Shown: one piece after another, positions 55,528 to 64,000 of the stretch
Layout of the letters: each line of letters starts with the position of its first letter
How positions within the stretch are numbered: position 1 is the first letter of the stretch
Source of the DNA: Bacteroides caecigallinarum
GTDB taxonomy: Bacteria > Bacteroidota > Bacteroidia > Bacteroidales > Bacteroidaceae
NCBI RefSeq assembly: GCF_016901995.1
Contig: NZ_JACJLE010000013.1
Span: forward strand, 1-64,000
Direction: 5' to 3'
Length of the DNA: 64,000 nucleotides
Notes under the pieces: model-generated
Databases searched by the model: none
Told to the model about the DNA's origin: nothing
What the model saw: the letters and a program-made list of their open reading frames with translations, nothing else
Made by a program: the position numbers and the translations under genes

Positions 55528-57393
55528 CTATCCCTCAATTTCGCTGAGTTCCATCCAGCGCATGGTCTTCTCGTCAATCTCGTCAGTAAGTATCGGCAGA
55601 CGCTTCGATTTCTCAGTCAGCTCGTCCACACTCAATGTACCACTGCAAAGAGCATCTTCTATAGCCTTCTTCTCCTCTTCCAGTTCAGCTATTTCTTTTT
55701 CCAGTTGCTCAAACTCCTTCTTTTCCTTGAAGGTCATGCGGCGCTTGTCGTTCAGGCGTACTTTCTGTGTCTTCTCCTCCTTTGGTTTGGCAGCTTCCTT
55801 TTCACAATCCTGTTTTGCAAGTTTCCAGTCGCGATAATCAGAATAATTACCCGGGAAGTCACGGATATCACCCTGACCGTTGAACACAAGGATATGATCT
55901 ACCACCTTATCCATAAAGTAACGGTCGTGGCTTACCACAATTACACACCCCTTGAAGTTCTGAAGATATTCTTCCAATACCTGCAAAGTCACAATGTCGA
56001 GGTCATTCGTCGGCTCGTCCAGAACAAGGAAATTAGGATTACGCATAAGTACAGTACAGAGATACAGGCGTCGTCTTTCGCCACCACTCAACTTATACAC
56101 GTAACTGTGCTGAGTCTCCGGAGTGAAAAGGAAATGCTGCAGGAACTGCGATGCCGTAAGTCTCTTGCCGTTACCCAGCTCTATCACCTCGGCAATATCA
56201 GTTATCACGTCTATCACTTTCATCTGCTCGTCAAACTGAAGTCCTTCCTGCGAATAGTAACCGAAACGTACTGTCTCACCAATATCCAAACGTCCGCTGT
56301 CAGGCTTTTGCAATCCCATAAGGATTTTTATAAAGGTTGACTTTCCTGTACCGTTGTTTCCCACGATACCCATCTTTTCATATCGCGCAAAGATATATGA
56401 GAAATCGTCAAGAATCTTCAGGTCACCGAAACTCTTATAAAGATGATCAGCCTCGAATATCTTAGAACCGATGTATGAAGCCTTCACATCCAGCTTCACG
56501 TTCGAATCGTTCATTCGTCTTTTAGCCACCTTCTCCAGCTCATAGAAAGCCTCCTCCCTATATCTCGCCTTGTGTCCGCGTGCCTGCGGCATACGACGCA
56601 TCCATTCCAGCTCGGTACGGTAGAGGTTGTTAGCCCTCGCTATTTCCGCATTTGAGGCATCTATCCTCTCCTGGCGTTTCTGGAGATAGTAACTGTAATT
56701 TCCTGTATATGAATATACCTGCTTGTTGTCAAGTTCGATAATCTCGGAGCATACACGGTCAAGGAAATATCTGTCATGAGTCACCATAAGCAGGCTCAGA
56801 GTACCACGTTTGAGATATTCCTCCAGCCATTCTGTCATATCGAGGTCCAGATGGTTGGTTGGCTCATCAAGTATAATCAAGTCCGGCTCTGTGATAAGCA
56901 CATTGGCAAGAGCCACACGTTTGAGCTGACCTCCGGACAATTGTTTTATTTTCTGATTGAAATCCCTGATTTTCAACTGCGAAAGAATCTGTTTTGCCTT
57001 TCTTTCATAGTCCCATGCCTTTTCGTGCTCCATGCGTACCAGCAAGTCCTCCAGTCCGGGATTTCCTTCGGTCTCCATACATTTCTCATATTCTTTTATG
57101 AGCTGCACCACAGGAGTACCATGATAGAAACATGCCTCAAGAACAGTTATATCGTCAGGATAATGTGGACTCTGTTCAAGATAGCCAACACGGAGGTCGC
57201 GACGGAAAGTTATCTTTCCATCGTCATAGCCTTCCTTTCCGGCAAGAATGTTAAGCAAAGTAGTTTTTCCGGAGCCGTTCTTCGCTATCAGACCAATACG
57301 CTGTCCCTCGGCCACTCCGAAAGATATTGAATTGAATAGAACCAAATCACCGAACGATTTGGTAAGATTTTCTACCTGTAAATATGGAGTCAT
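55528..57393 (-). CDS. ABC-F ATPase, Uup-like
   Basis: 621 residues from the ATG at 57393. Two ABC domains: Walker A GKNGSGKTTLLN (about 41) and GNNGTGKSTFIK (about 350), signatures LSGGQLKRVAL and LSGGERRRLYL, and Walker B IILDEPTNHLD and LVLDEPTNDLD. The inter-domain arm and a C-terminal coiled coil (FEQLEKEIAELEEEKKAIED) match Uup. ABC-F proteins act on the ribosome or on branched DNA rather than in transport. An earlier ATG at 57441 would translate a GTTGAC repeat tract and is rejected. Confidence 0.92.
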   Translation of the reverse strand: MTPYLQVENLTKSFGDLVLFNSISFGVAEGQRIGLIAKNGSGKTTLLNILAGKEGYDDGKITFRRDLRVGYLEQSPHYPDDITVLEACFYHGTPVVQLIKEYEKCMETEGNPGLEDLLVRMEHEKAWDYERKAKQILSQLKIRDFNQKIKQLSGGQLKRVALANVLITEPDLIILDEPTNHLDLDMTEWLEEYLKRGTLSLLMVTHDRYFLDRVCSEIIELDNKQVYSYTGNYSYYLQKRQERIDASNAEIARANNLYRTELEWMRRMPQARGHKARYREEAFYELEKVAKRRMNDSNVKLDVKASYIGSKIFEADHLYKSFGDLKILDDFSYIFARYEKMGIVGNNGTGKSTFIKILMGLQKPDSGRLDIGETVRFGYYSQEGLQFDEQMKVIDVITDIAEVIELGNGKRLTASQFLQHFLFTPETQHSYVYKLSGGERRRLYLCTVLMRNPNFLVLDEPTNDLDIVTLQVLEEYLQNFKGCVIVVSHDRYFMDKVVDHILVFNGQGDIRDFPGNYSDYRDWKLAKQDCEKEAAKPKEEKTQKVRLNDKRRMTFKEKKEFEQLEKEIAELEEEKKAIEDALCSGTLSVDELTEKSKRLPILTDEIDEKTMRWMELSEIEG

Positions 57394-57409
57394 TTGAGTT
57401 TTGTTTATA

Positions 57410-57480
57410 GTTGACAAGGATACAAGTTGACGAGTTGACAAGTTGACGAAGTTTGCATCCGGACGGAGAGCCTTGTCAAC
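57410..57480. repeat. GTTGAC repeat tract
   Basis: GTTGAC at 57410, 57426, 57434 and 57442 (the last three spaced by eight bases) and its complement GTCAAC at 57475-57480, so part of the tract can fold back. Non-coding; it lies just upstream of the ABC-F start. Confidence 0.6.
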
Positions 57481-57504
57481 TTGTAACTATAGCCTTGTAA
57501 TCTT

Positions 57505-58329
57505 TTAATTATTTATCGCCTTCTCCACCTCTTCCTTTATCTTTTCGAATTCAGCTTTCAGGCTACATGACTTACCGTTCTTAACCCTGCTCCATATCAA
57601 CTGCTGCGGATACACCATAACATCAGTTTCAGCAAACTTCAGTGCAGGGTACTCTTTCTGTCCGTCAATCACAGTCACCCATTCCATACCGTCCATTTCA
57701 TTGACGAGTATTGCGCCGAAAGCCATTCCGAAAGACTCCCAGGCCTGACGCTGACTGTTATTGAACTTGCCGCTATCCATCACCTTCTGAATGCTTGCAA
57801 TATCAGCCTCTGATGAAGTAAAATCTTTTGTAAGCTGTTTCTTGATAGTCATTACAGCCCAGTCGAAGCTCTCGTTTATGGCATTGATTTCAAGTACACG
57901 CACAGGGATGACCCCTTTCCAAGGTTTCTCTCCCTCGCATCTCACCTTCAACGAAGTTATAATGCTCTCTGCAGGTTTCATACTTTCTCCTTTAGCCACA
58001 GTAAAAGAACATTCCACAGAGATGTCGCCCTTTCCTGTAATCCACAGATGCGAAGTGTACCAGTTTCCGTTTTCCTGGAAATTCTCAGTTGAATAGACAC
58101 ACGACCACTCTCCCACCTTCACCAGTCGTGAAGTACGGTTGTTCTTCAATTCATAGTCCATACACTCTTCGGCATACTTCTTGTCCTGCCCTTTGAAAGC
58201 AGAGATTCTGAAATTACCGTTCCACTTTTCAGGATTGTAAAAAAGGAAGCTGTCTTCTGTATCTTCAAACTCATGCCATCCTGCCGGATATTCCAGCGAG
58301 AACCATGAACCGGGAGAAATATATTTCAT
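57505..58329 (-). CDS. DUF3805/DUF3806-like protein
   Basis: 274 residues. The N-terminal half begins MKYISPGSWFSLEYPAGWHE, the PsbP-like pattern of DUF3805; the C-terminal half (from about residue 145) has helical FDWAVMTIKKQL and the aromatic block EMDGMEWVTVIDGQKEYPAL. No signal peptide. Such proteins are seen mainly in Bacteroidetes and have no assigned role. Assignment is from recalled pattern. A -7 box lies at 58376-58369. Confidence 0.72.
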   Translation of the reverse strand: MKYISPGSWFSLEYPAGWHEFEDTEDSFLFYNPEKWNGNFRISAFKGQDKKYAEECMDYELKNNRTSRLVKVGEWSCVYSTENFQENGNWYTSHLWITGKGDISVECSFTVAKGESMKPAESIITSLKVRCEGEKPWKGVIPVRVLEINAINESFDWAVMTIKKQLTKDFTSSEADIASIQKVMDSGKFNNSQRQAWESFGMAFGAILVNEMDGMEWVTVIDGQKEYPALKFAETDVMVYPQQLIWSRVKNGKSCSLKAEFEKIKEEVEKAINN

Positions 58330-58368
58330 ATATGAGATAGTTTAGATGTTAATACTTAATTCTGTATG

Positions 58369-58376
58369 CAAATATA
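58369..58376 (-). promoter_or_regulatory. -7 box of the DUF3805-like gene
   Basis: The minus strand reads TATATTTG, exact TAnnTTTG, 39 bases upstream of the ATG. Confidence 0.55.
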
Positions 58377-58464
58377 ATGCTTTATAGAATAAAACAAAAA
58401 ACTTTTCCCCCGTCAAAACAAGTTTTCGTGCTGATATAAAACTATTTTCATGGTCAGAAAATCT

Positions 58465-58560
58465 ATAAATACAACTTGTATTTATACAAATCACAGTGTG
58501 ATTTTTATAAACCACAGTGTGGTTTGTAGAAACACAAGTTTGGTTTATAGAAAACGACAG
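58465..58560. repeat. Array of palindromes in a 21-bp register
   Basis: Units begin AAA at 58467, 58488, 58509 and 58530: AAATACAACTTGTATTT, AAATCACAGTGTGATTT, AAACCACAGTGTGGTTT and the decayed AAACACAAGTTTGGTTT, each start exactly 21 bases apart. A fifth remnant starts at 58551. The first three are perfect palindromes around a central base, yet their arms differ. Confidence 0.8.
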
Positions 58561-58632
58561 TAGAAAATCAAATTTATTACAGGAAAAATAGTTTAAAGAA
58601 TATTTAAATAAAATCAGTTCTAAACATAAAGA

Positions 58633-59334
58633 CTATTTCATAGGATCAATCTTATCATAATCCTTGATATCATTAAGTACTGTCACTATATACATAATTA
58701 TCAGGACAAGAAGAACAAATACTCCAGCTATATCCAATGAACCAAGAACTATATCCTTACCGAACATGGAAATCTCCATCACAGAATCACTTATGGCAGG
58801 ACAGTATATGCAAACGGTATTGAAAATTATAGCCAAAACTCTGAATTCCGTAGGTCCAAGTTTGGCGTATGTCAGCCTGAATTCTTTTTTGAGATGCGCA
58901 TTTATACTTACGTTAAGCGTTAACATCATATATACGATAAGTATAAAAAGTGACAGGTCAAAACATATAAGTCCGGAAAGACCTAACCCTAAAAAAATAA
59001 GCAGCTCGTTTATAATATCTACCGTATGATCAATATAATATCCGAAAATCGGTCTTTGCTTGTTTCTTACTCTTGCCAGAGTGCCGTCAAGCGAATCGCC
59101 ATACCAGTTTATAACAAATCCCAAAGAACTAAGCCACAAGTAATTAATATTTATTTGCGATAGAATATATCCCAATGATATTACTATCGCACCAAACGTT
59201 CCTATACCCGTAAGAATATTCGAAGTCATCCACCTTGGCTGTCTGTCTGCCAAAAATGCCAAGGCTTTTTTCTCTACACCATTCAAAATGGAAGTCTGTA
59301 TCCTTACAGAAGTTTCACTACTCTTTTCTTTCAT
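58633..59334 (-). CDS. CDP-alcohol phosphatidyltransferase
   Basis: 233 residues with about six membrane segments. The signature D-G-x2-A-R-x8-G-x3-D-x3-D is visible as DGTLARVRN, then FGYYIDHTVD (about 80-105). It moves a phosphatidyl group from CDP-diacylglycerol to an alcohol such as inositol or glycerol phosphate; the acceptor is not decided. It starts 5 bases after the acyltransferase stop and is the last gene of the FtsH-lipid operon. Confidence 0.9.
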   Translation of the reverse strand: MKEKSSETSVRIQTSILNGVEKKALAFLADRQPRWMTSNILTGIGTFGAIVISLGYILSQININYLWLSSLGFVINWYGDSLDGTLARVRNKQRPIFGYYIDHTVDIINELLIFLGLGLSGLICFDLSLFILIVYMMLTLNVSINAHLKKEFRLTYAKLGPTEFRVLAIIFNTVCIYCPAISDSVMEISMFGKDIVLGSLDIAGVFVLLVLIIMYIVTVLNDIKDYDKIDPMK

Positions 59335-59339
59335 AAAAG

Positions 59340-60155
59340 CTATTTTAAATTATACACATTCTCTCTTAAAAAGGTTCTAAAGGCTTCAATATCACTGTAT
59401 TCGTCTTGTAGCTTAGGACTTATTACATTTCCCAATATAAGTTTCACGGTTTTTCCTTTCTTATTGAAAAGTTCCGAAGGCAATTTCATAAGCCTTATTC
59501 TCCAGTCAATAAGCCCAAGGCTATAAAACAAGGAAGAGTTTCCTCCAAGAAACCTGATTGGAAGAATAGGAACACGCAATTTCTTAATAAGACGAATGAC
59601 AGGTTCCTGCCATTGCCTGTCCTCAATACGAAACTTTGACAAGTTGACATCAGATATTGCACCGGCCGGAAATATACCAACCGGATGTCCGGAATAGACA
59701 TGCCCTACTACGCTTCTTATTCCATGAATACTTTCATTTTCCGGTTTACCTTGTTTACGTCCTGTAGGAATGACATCTATAAAATTATCATCAAGATTTT
59801 TTATCCTACCCAACACTTTATTGACCATTACCTTATAATCAGGTCTGAAATGTCCTATAAAATCAACAAGTATCAAGCCATCCAAGCCTCCGTATGGGTG
59901 GTTGCTTATGGTTATAAATGCTCCTTCACGCAATACATTTATGGCATTTCTGTTCTTTATTTCATATTGTACTCCCAAATCTTCCAGAATAGCACTCGTA
60001 AAATCCGGACCTTTCAAGGAAGGATATCTGTCATACAAGGCGTTAATACGCGAAACGCATGAGAGATCCATAAGTCCTTGAGCTAAAATCTTTCCGATTT
60101 TTCCTCTGAAGATATAAGAACTGTCTTGTAACTCTTTTACTGTCAGAAGTGGCAT
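59340..60155 (-). CDS. PlsC-like lysophospholipid/amino-lipid acyltransferase
   Basis: 271 residues from the ATG at 60155. Catalytic motif SNHPYGGLDG (about residues 85-94), the variant seen in hemolysin/OlsA/GlsA-type acyltransferases, and IFPAGAISD (about 167-175). Compared with the PlsC at 38561-39313 it is a different branch. It may acylate a lyso-lipid or lyso-aminolipid at the inner membrane. No GNAT-type N-acyl transferase is adjacent, so aminolipid synthesis is not implied by context. Confidence 0.85.
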   Translation of the reverse strand: MPLLTVKELQDSSYIFRGKIGKILAQGLMDLSCVSRINALYDRYPSLKGPDFTSAILEDLGVQYEIKNRNAINVLREGAFITISNHPYGGLDGLILVDFIGHFRPDYKVMVNKVLGRIKNLDDNFIDVIPTGRKQGKPENESIHGIRSVVGHVYSGHPVGIFPAGAISDVNLSKFRIEDRQWQEPVIRLIKKLRVPILPIRFLGGNSSLFYSLGLIDWRIRLMKLPSELFNKKGKTVKLILGNVISPKLQDEYSDIEAFRTFLRENVYNLK

Positions 60156-60249
60156 AATCAATTCAATTTATTCATATCACAAAAATAAAAACTGCCTGAA
60201 CTTTGGCACACTGGATATAGAACCTACAGATTTATACTGTAATCCATCG

Positions 60250-61011
60250 CTATATTTTTTCCAGTGCTTTGTGCATCTCTACATAGCCTATATTATATAT
60301 TTCTTTTGCTTTTTTCAAATCAAAAGTCTTATATTTCAAAACTGAATCTATTTCCAAAATCCAGTCACACAGTTTAATATCATCTACAGTATTAGCCTTA
60401 AAAACATATTGGTATGATTTTGCTGCTACATAAAGCATATTCTCCTTATGTTCATCAATAAGATGCGGACTGACATTTATTGCCATAACCTTTTCGCACA
60501 AGTCTCGTATCGGACTTACAGGAAGATTCTTGAAAAGACCGCCATCAACATATCTAACGCCTTCTATTTTCAAAGGAGTAAAGACAACAGGCAGTGTACA
60601 AGATGCCATTACTCTGGGAACGAGTTCGCCCGACGTAAAATCCACAAACTTTCCGTTGTCAAAATCTGTAGCTATCACATGGAGAGGTATCTTCAATTCT
60701 TCAAAAGTCTTGACAGGAATAACATCTCTTAGAAACTTCGCAAAACCATCATATTTCAGAAAAGACTTGTTTGGTAAAGTAAATCGCAGAAAATCCGTAA
60801 CCTCATGTTTCATAAAAAGTTTAATCATATCCTCCGGAGATATTCCTGCCGAATACATCGCTCCAACTACTGCACCGGCACTGGTTCCGGATATGACATC
60901 AGGAAACAATCCTTTCTCCTCCATTGCCTTGATAGCACCAATATGTGCGAAACCTTTTGCACCGCCTCCGCTAAGCGCTAGTCCTAATCTATATTTATTT
61001 TCTGACAACAT
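60250..61011 (-). CDS. Patatin-like phospholipase, RssA-type
   Basis: 253 residues. Oxyanion motif LALSGGGAKGFAHIG (about 11-25), nucleophile motif ISGTSAGAVVG (about 40-50), and the catalytic aspartate in YVDGGLFKNLP (about 153-163). Cytosolic. It starts 6 bases after ftsH and precedes the acyltransferase by 94 bases; deacylase and acyltransferase in one operon suggest phospholipid remodelling. Confidence 0.9.
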   Translation of the reverse strand: MLSENKYRLGLALSGGGAKGFAHIGAIKAMEEKGLFPDVISGTSAGAVVGAMYSAGISPEDMIKLFMKHEVTDFLRFTLPNKSFLKYDGFAKFLRDVIPVKTFEELKIPLHVIATDFDNGKFVDFTSGELVPRVMASCTLPVVFTPLKIEGVRYVDGGLFKNLPVSPIRDLCEKVMAINVSPHLIDEHKENMLYVAAKSYQYVFKANTVDDIKLCDWILEIDSVLKYKTFDLKKAKEIYNIGYVEMHKALEKI

Positions 61012-61017
61012 AAATTC

Positions 61018-62853
61018 TTATCGATTTAGTATTTCCATAAATTCTTCTCCGGTAATAGTTTCCTTTTCCAAGAGGAAGTCTGCCAATTCGTCCATCTTCT
61101 TACGATTAGCCTTTATAATTTCTACAGCCTTTTCGTAAGCATTTCCTATTATAGCACGAACTTCAGAATCTATATCTGCAGCCGTAGCAGGAGAACATGT
61201 CAACGTGGTATCTCCTCCCAAATAGGCATTGTTGACAGTTTCGAGTGCCATCATACCATATTTGTCGCTCATGCCATATCTGGATACCATAGATCTGGCT
61301 ATTCGCGTAGCTTGCTCAATATCATTCGAAGCTCCTGTGGTTATCACGTCAAATACGACTTTCTCGGCAGCACGTCCACCGGTAAATGCAGTAATTTTAT
61401 TCAACAATTCTTCTTTAGTCAACAAGTATTGTTCCTTACTGTCAACCTGCATGGTATATCCCAAAGCGCCCGATGTACGAGGTATGATGGTAATCTTATG
61501 TACGGGAGCCGAATGTGTCTGCATTGCAGCTACCAGAGCATGGCCTATTTCATGATATGCTATAATTTTCTTCTCATTTTCAGATATAACCATTCCTTTT
61601 TTCTGTGCACCGGCTATTACAGTCTCTACAGATTCTTCAAGATCGGACGTACTAACATACTCCTTTCCTGTCCTTACAGCCAGCAATGCAGCTTCGTTTA
61701 CTATATTAGCCAATTCGGCACCAGACGAACCTGCTGTGGCACGTGCTATAAGATCGACATCAATATCTTTATGTTTAATGTTTTTCAGATGTACATTAAG
61801 TATAGCCTTTCTACCCTCCAAATCAGGCAGATTCATAATCACCGTACGGTCAAAACGTCCGGGACGAAGCAAAGCATTATCCAGGCTTTCAGGACGGTTG
61901 GTAGCTGCAAGTATTACAACCCCCTTCTTGCCGTCGAAACCGTCCATTTCTGTCAATAGCTGATTAAGTGTTTGCTCGCGTTCATCATTTCCTCCCATTG
62001 GTCCTGCATTTCTTTTTTTACCTATGGCGTCTATCTCATCAATAAATATTATACACGGAGCTTTTTCCTTTGCCTGCATAAACAGATCTCGAACTTTGGC
62101 TGCACCCATACCTACAAACATCTGCACAAAATCTGAACCGGAAATGGCAAAGAAAGGGACTTTAGCCTCACCGGCCACCGCCCTGGCAATTAATGTTTTA
62201 CCTGTTCCCGGAGGGCCTACCAGCAAGGCTCCTTTTGGAAGCTTGGCACCAATTGCGGCATATTTGGAAGGATTGTGCAAAAAATCAACAATCTCATTAA
62301 GTCCTTCTTTTGCTTCTTCCTGACCGGCTACATCGGCAAATGTAGTTTTTACTTCCGAATCTGCATAAATTTTGGCACCACTATTACCGAATGACATGAA
62401 ATTGCCTGAAGAAGCACCCATTTTCTTTTTCATGAGACTGTTCATTCCCCACCAGAGAAGATAAAAAATTATACCGGGAACAATCCACATCAGCATAAAA
62501 TTGACTAAAGGGGAATTCTCTTTCGGTATTTGCTTGTTAAATACTATTTTGCCAGTTTCATTTGTACTCTTGGCATTCAACAATCTGTCAACCAATTGAG
62601 GGTCATCAATAGCTCCTGTCTTATAGTAGATCTGCTTACCATATTCTTTGGTAACAAAATATATACAGTTCTGGTCTATACTGACCTCCTGAACTTCTCC
62701 TTTTTCTACATTTGATATAAATGTTCCATAATCAGTTTCAACAATCTGTTTATTAAAAAGATATGGAAATACAAACGAGTTTAAAATAAGGACTATCATT
62801 ATCCCATAAATAAACCCATTCCATGGAATTGGCTTTACCTGTTTTTTCTTCAT
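61018..62853 (-). CDS. ftsH: ATP-dependent zinc metalloprotease FtsH
   Basis: 611 residues. Two membrane segments (about 15-33 and 121-137) flank a short periplasmic domain. AAA domain with Walker A GPPGTGKT (213-220), Walker [12 protein letters not shown] and the SRH region, then the M41 zinc motif [11 protein letters not shown] (about 440). It degrades misfolded and short-lived membrane and cytosolic proteins; in E. coli it controls lipid A/phospholipid balance. It is rather short at the C-terminus for Bacteroidales FtsH and may be a second paralogue. First enzyme of the lipid cluster. Confidence 0.94.
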   Translation of the reverse strand: MKKKQVKPIPWNGFIYGIMIVLILNSFVFPYLFNKQIVETDYGTFISNVEKGEVQEVSIDQNCIYFVTKEYGKQIYYKTGAIDDPQLVDRLLNAKSTNETGKIVFNKQIPKENSPLVNFMLMWIVPGIIFYLLWWGMNSLMKKKMGASSGNFMSFGNSGAKIYADSEVKTTFADVAGQEEAKEGLNEIVDFLHNPSKYAAIGAKLPKGALLVGPPGTGKTLIARAVAGEAKVPFFAISGSDFVQMFVGMGAAKVRDLFMQAKEKAPCIIFIDEIDAIGKKRNAGPMGGNDEREQTLNQLLTEMDGFDGKKGVVILAATNRPESLDNALLRPGRFDRTVIMNLPDLEGRKAILNVHLKNIKHKDIDVDLIARATAGSSGAELANIVNEAALLAVRTGKEYVSTSDLEESVETVIAGAQKKGMVISENEKKIIAYHEIGHALVAAMQTHSAPVHKITIIPRTSGALGYTMQVDSKEQYLLTKEELLNKITAFTGGRAAEKVVFDVITTGASNDIEQATRIARSMVSRYGMSDKYGMMALETVNNAYLGGDTTLTCSPATAADIDSEVRAIIGNAYEKAVEIIKANRKKMDELADFLLEKETITGEEFMEILNR

Positions 62854-62891
62854 ATAATAACGATTTGATTATTGTTCACTAAAAATATCTA

Positions 62892-63770
62892 TCATGATAA
62901 CTTATATTGTTTGGGAGACATACCTGTGAGACGTTTGAAATATTTTCCAAAAAATGACGGAGAAGGAAATTTCAATTTATATGCAATTTCTTGAATTGTG
63001 TATTTGGTATGTTTTATCATTGTCTTTGCCTCGAAAATGACATACTCGTCAATCCACTCGACAGCAGTCCTGCCTGTATATTCTTTCACCAGTTTGGAAA
63101 GATAATTCGGCGTTATACCTATCTTTTCGGCATAATATGCCAGGTTACGCCCTATTGCTTCACTTTGAGTAAGAAGCTCTATAAACGACTCAAAAATTTC
63201 TTCGTTTCTCTTTTTTGCCGGAAAGTCCTGCTTGTTGTTCTGAAAACGATGGATTATACTGTTCAATTTAGAAACCAATGATTGAATAAGTCCTTCCAAG
63301 ATAGATTGCTTTCGTTCTTCGTTGCTTTGTATTATATCTTCCAGCAGGAAATAATATTTTTCCAATGTCGCTATTTCCGAGTATTCCAAAGAAATAATAG
63401 GCTCTTTTTTCGCAAATACATACAGCTTCATCAGGTCTTTCATCTTGATATTCATTTTCTTTAGAAAATCAGATGAAATAATAATAGGATAAATCTTCAG
63501 ATTATTTACGTTACTTATACGGATTACATTCTCCGGAATGTTAAGCACAAGAATACCGGGATATATCTTATATTCGTGGAGATTAATCTGCAGTTCTGCT
63601 TCACCATGAGCACAGAACAGCAAGACAAAACCGTCAAGGCGGCATGGAGTATCGAATAGGTTTCCCTTTATTTCTATATTATCGGACAATATAATATCAT
63701 CATCCAGCACACTCATTTCCAAACCCATATTCTTCAGCTGGCTTACTGATATTTTCTCAATAGTATTCAT
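62892..63770 (-). CDS. AraC-family transcriptional regulator
   Basis: 292 residues. An N-terminal cupin-like sensor (PCRLDGFVLLFCAHGEAELQ, about 42-61) and a C-terminal pair of helix-turn-helix motifs (AEKIGITPNYLSKLVKEYTG about 218-237; IQEIAYKLKFPSPSFFGKYF about 260-279), ending GMSPKQYKLS. It lies 38 bases ahead of ftsH on the same strand and could be its activator or its operon mate. A palindrome overlaps its own promoter. Confidence 0.9.
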   Translation of the reverse strand: MNTIEKISVSQLKNMGLEMSVLDDDIILSDNIEIKGNLFDTPCRLDGFVLLFCAHGEAELQINLHEYKIYPGILVLNIPENVIRISNVNNLKIYPIIISSDFLKKMNIKMKDLMKLYVFAKKEPIISLEYSEIATLEKYYFLLEDIIQSNEERKQSILEGLIQSLVSKLNSIIHRFQNNKQDFPAKKRNEEIFESFIELLTQSEAIGRNLAYYAEKIGITPNYLSKLVKEYTGRTAVEWIDEYVIFEAKTMIKHTKYTIQEIAYKLKFPSPSFFGKYFKRLTGMSPKQYKLS

Positions 63771-63789
63771 AACTCAGACTATTTTTTAG

Positions 63790-63830
63790 CAAAAATAGCC
63801 TTATTGAAGAATTTTATCAATATATTGATA
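63790..63830 (-). promoter_or_regulatory. Promoter and palindrome upstream of the AraC gene
   Basis: The minus strand reads TATTTTTG (63797-63790), an exact -7 box, 19 bases upstream of the ATG. The perfect 16-bp palindrome TATCAATATATTGATA (63815-63830) covers the expected -33 area, a typical operator position. The remaining bases to 64000 are AT-rich with no gene seen. Confidence 0.5.
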
Positions 63831-64000
63831 TTGCAATTCCTCAAATAGAACATTTTATTCTTCATATATAACATTAAAATATTGAAGAAATAATCATGCT
63901 TACATTACCGATAAAGCTTTTATTAGCTTTTATATAAAATTCAAAGGGTATAGACAACAAACATGAATTAGGACAGTATCTATGCCGTATGTTTTTATAA

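Larger units (their letters stand above)
58330..58632. other. Intergenic region with phased palindromes
   Basis: No gene. Holds the -7 box of the DUF3805-like gene, AAAACAAGTTTT followed by CGTGCTGA (58415-58434) shared with the dnaK leader, and the palindrome array at 58465-58560. Confidence 0.6.

Noticed and set aside
58465-58560. Possible CRISPR array
   Set aside because: Units are palindromes of 17-21 bases with no unique spacers of normal length and no cas genes in the window.

Overview
The window looks like a chromosomal segment of a gut-type Bacteroidales (Bacteroides/Phocaeicola-like). The reasons are TAnnTTTG -7 promoter boxes in front of many genes, A-rich leaders without a Shine-Dalgarno sequence, a CarboxypepD_reg-type TonB-dependent receptor, a DUF6377-type membrane regulator, a DUF6565-like lipoprotein and an AraC/RND/YqgE complement typical of that order. 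No rRNA, tRNA or CRISPR array was seen. A gene truncated to about 11 codons runs off the left edge.

Core block 1 (1-14253): DUF6377-type regulator, patatin lipase, aminopeptidase P, C1 peptidase, an abutting recJ-recQ pair, an XRE-cupin regulator with an AMP-binding acyl-CoA synthetase, and dnaK. The dnaK leader carries a sigma-54-like TGGCAC/TTTGT element plus TGACA/TGTCA half-sites.

Accessory block (14254-29040): a probable genomic island at the 3' end of dnaK. A 15-bp copy of the dnaK tail, including its stop codon, recurs at 29026-29040, and each copy is followed by its own terminator. Inside both ends are short GTACCATATTTGTACC-type repeats and a diverged repeat of about 150 bp. No integrase is present, so the element looks cis-mobilisable or decayed. 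Cargo: two Panacea (SocA/DUF4065) proteins flanking an ATPase plus putative nuclease operon with a frameshifted third gene; an IS4-family transposase; a decayed ATPase followed by an intact one; a three-gene operon (AAA_21 ATPase, PHP-SMC-like 'TrlF' ATPase, 91-aa acidic protein); a small HNH-like zinc protein; and a DUF2188 protein.

Immediately outside the island lies a type II restriction-modification pair (AccI-like endonuclease and Eco57I-class N6 methylase, 29239-32429).

Core block 2 (32661-64000): yaaA, a small lipoprotein, a dolichol-phosphate-mannose-synthase-like glycosyltransferase, dihydroorotase, a stand-alone MetH-activation domain, a metallophosphoesterase, an acyltransferase, a ThrE-like exporter, an RND tripartite efflux operon, a TonB receptor with a His-rich partner, GNAT enzymes, YqgE, recR, a sodium:solute symporter, EngB/YihA, an Uup-like ABC-F protein, a DUF3805-like protein, and a closing minus-strand cluster AraC - FtsH - patatin - PlsC-like acyltransferase - CDP-alcohol phosphatidyltransferase, which looks like a membrane-lipid/quality-control operon. 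The intergenic stretch before this cluster holds a 21-bp-phased array of palindromes.
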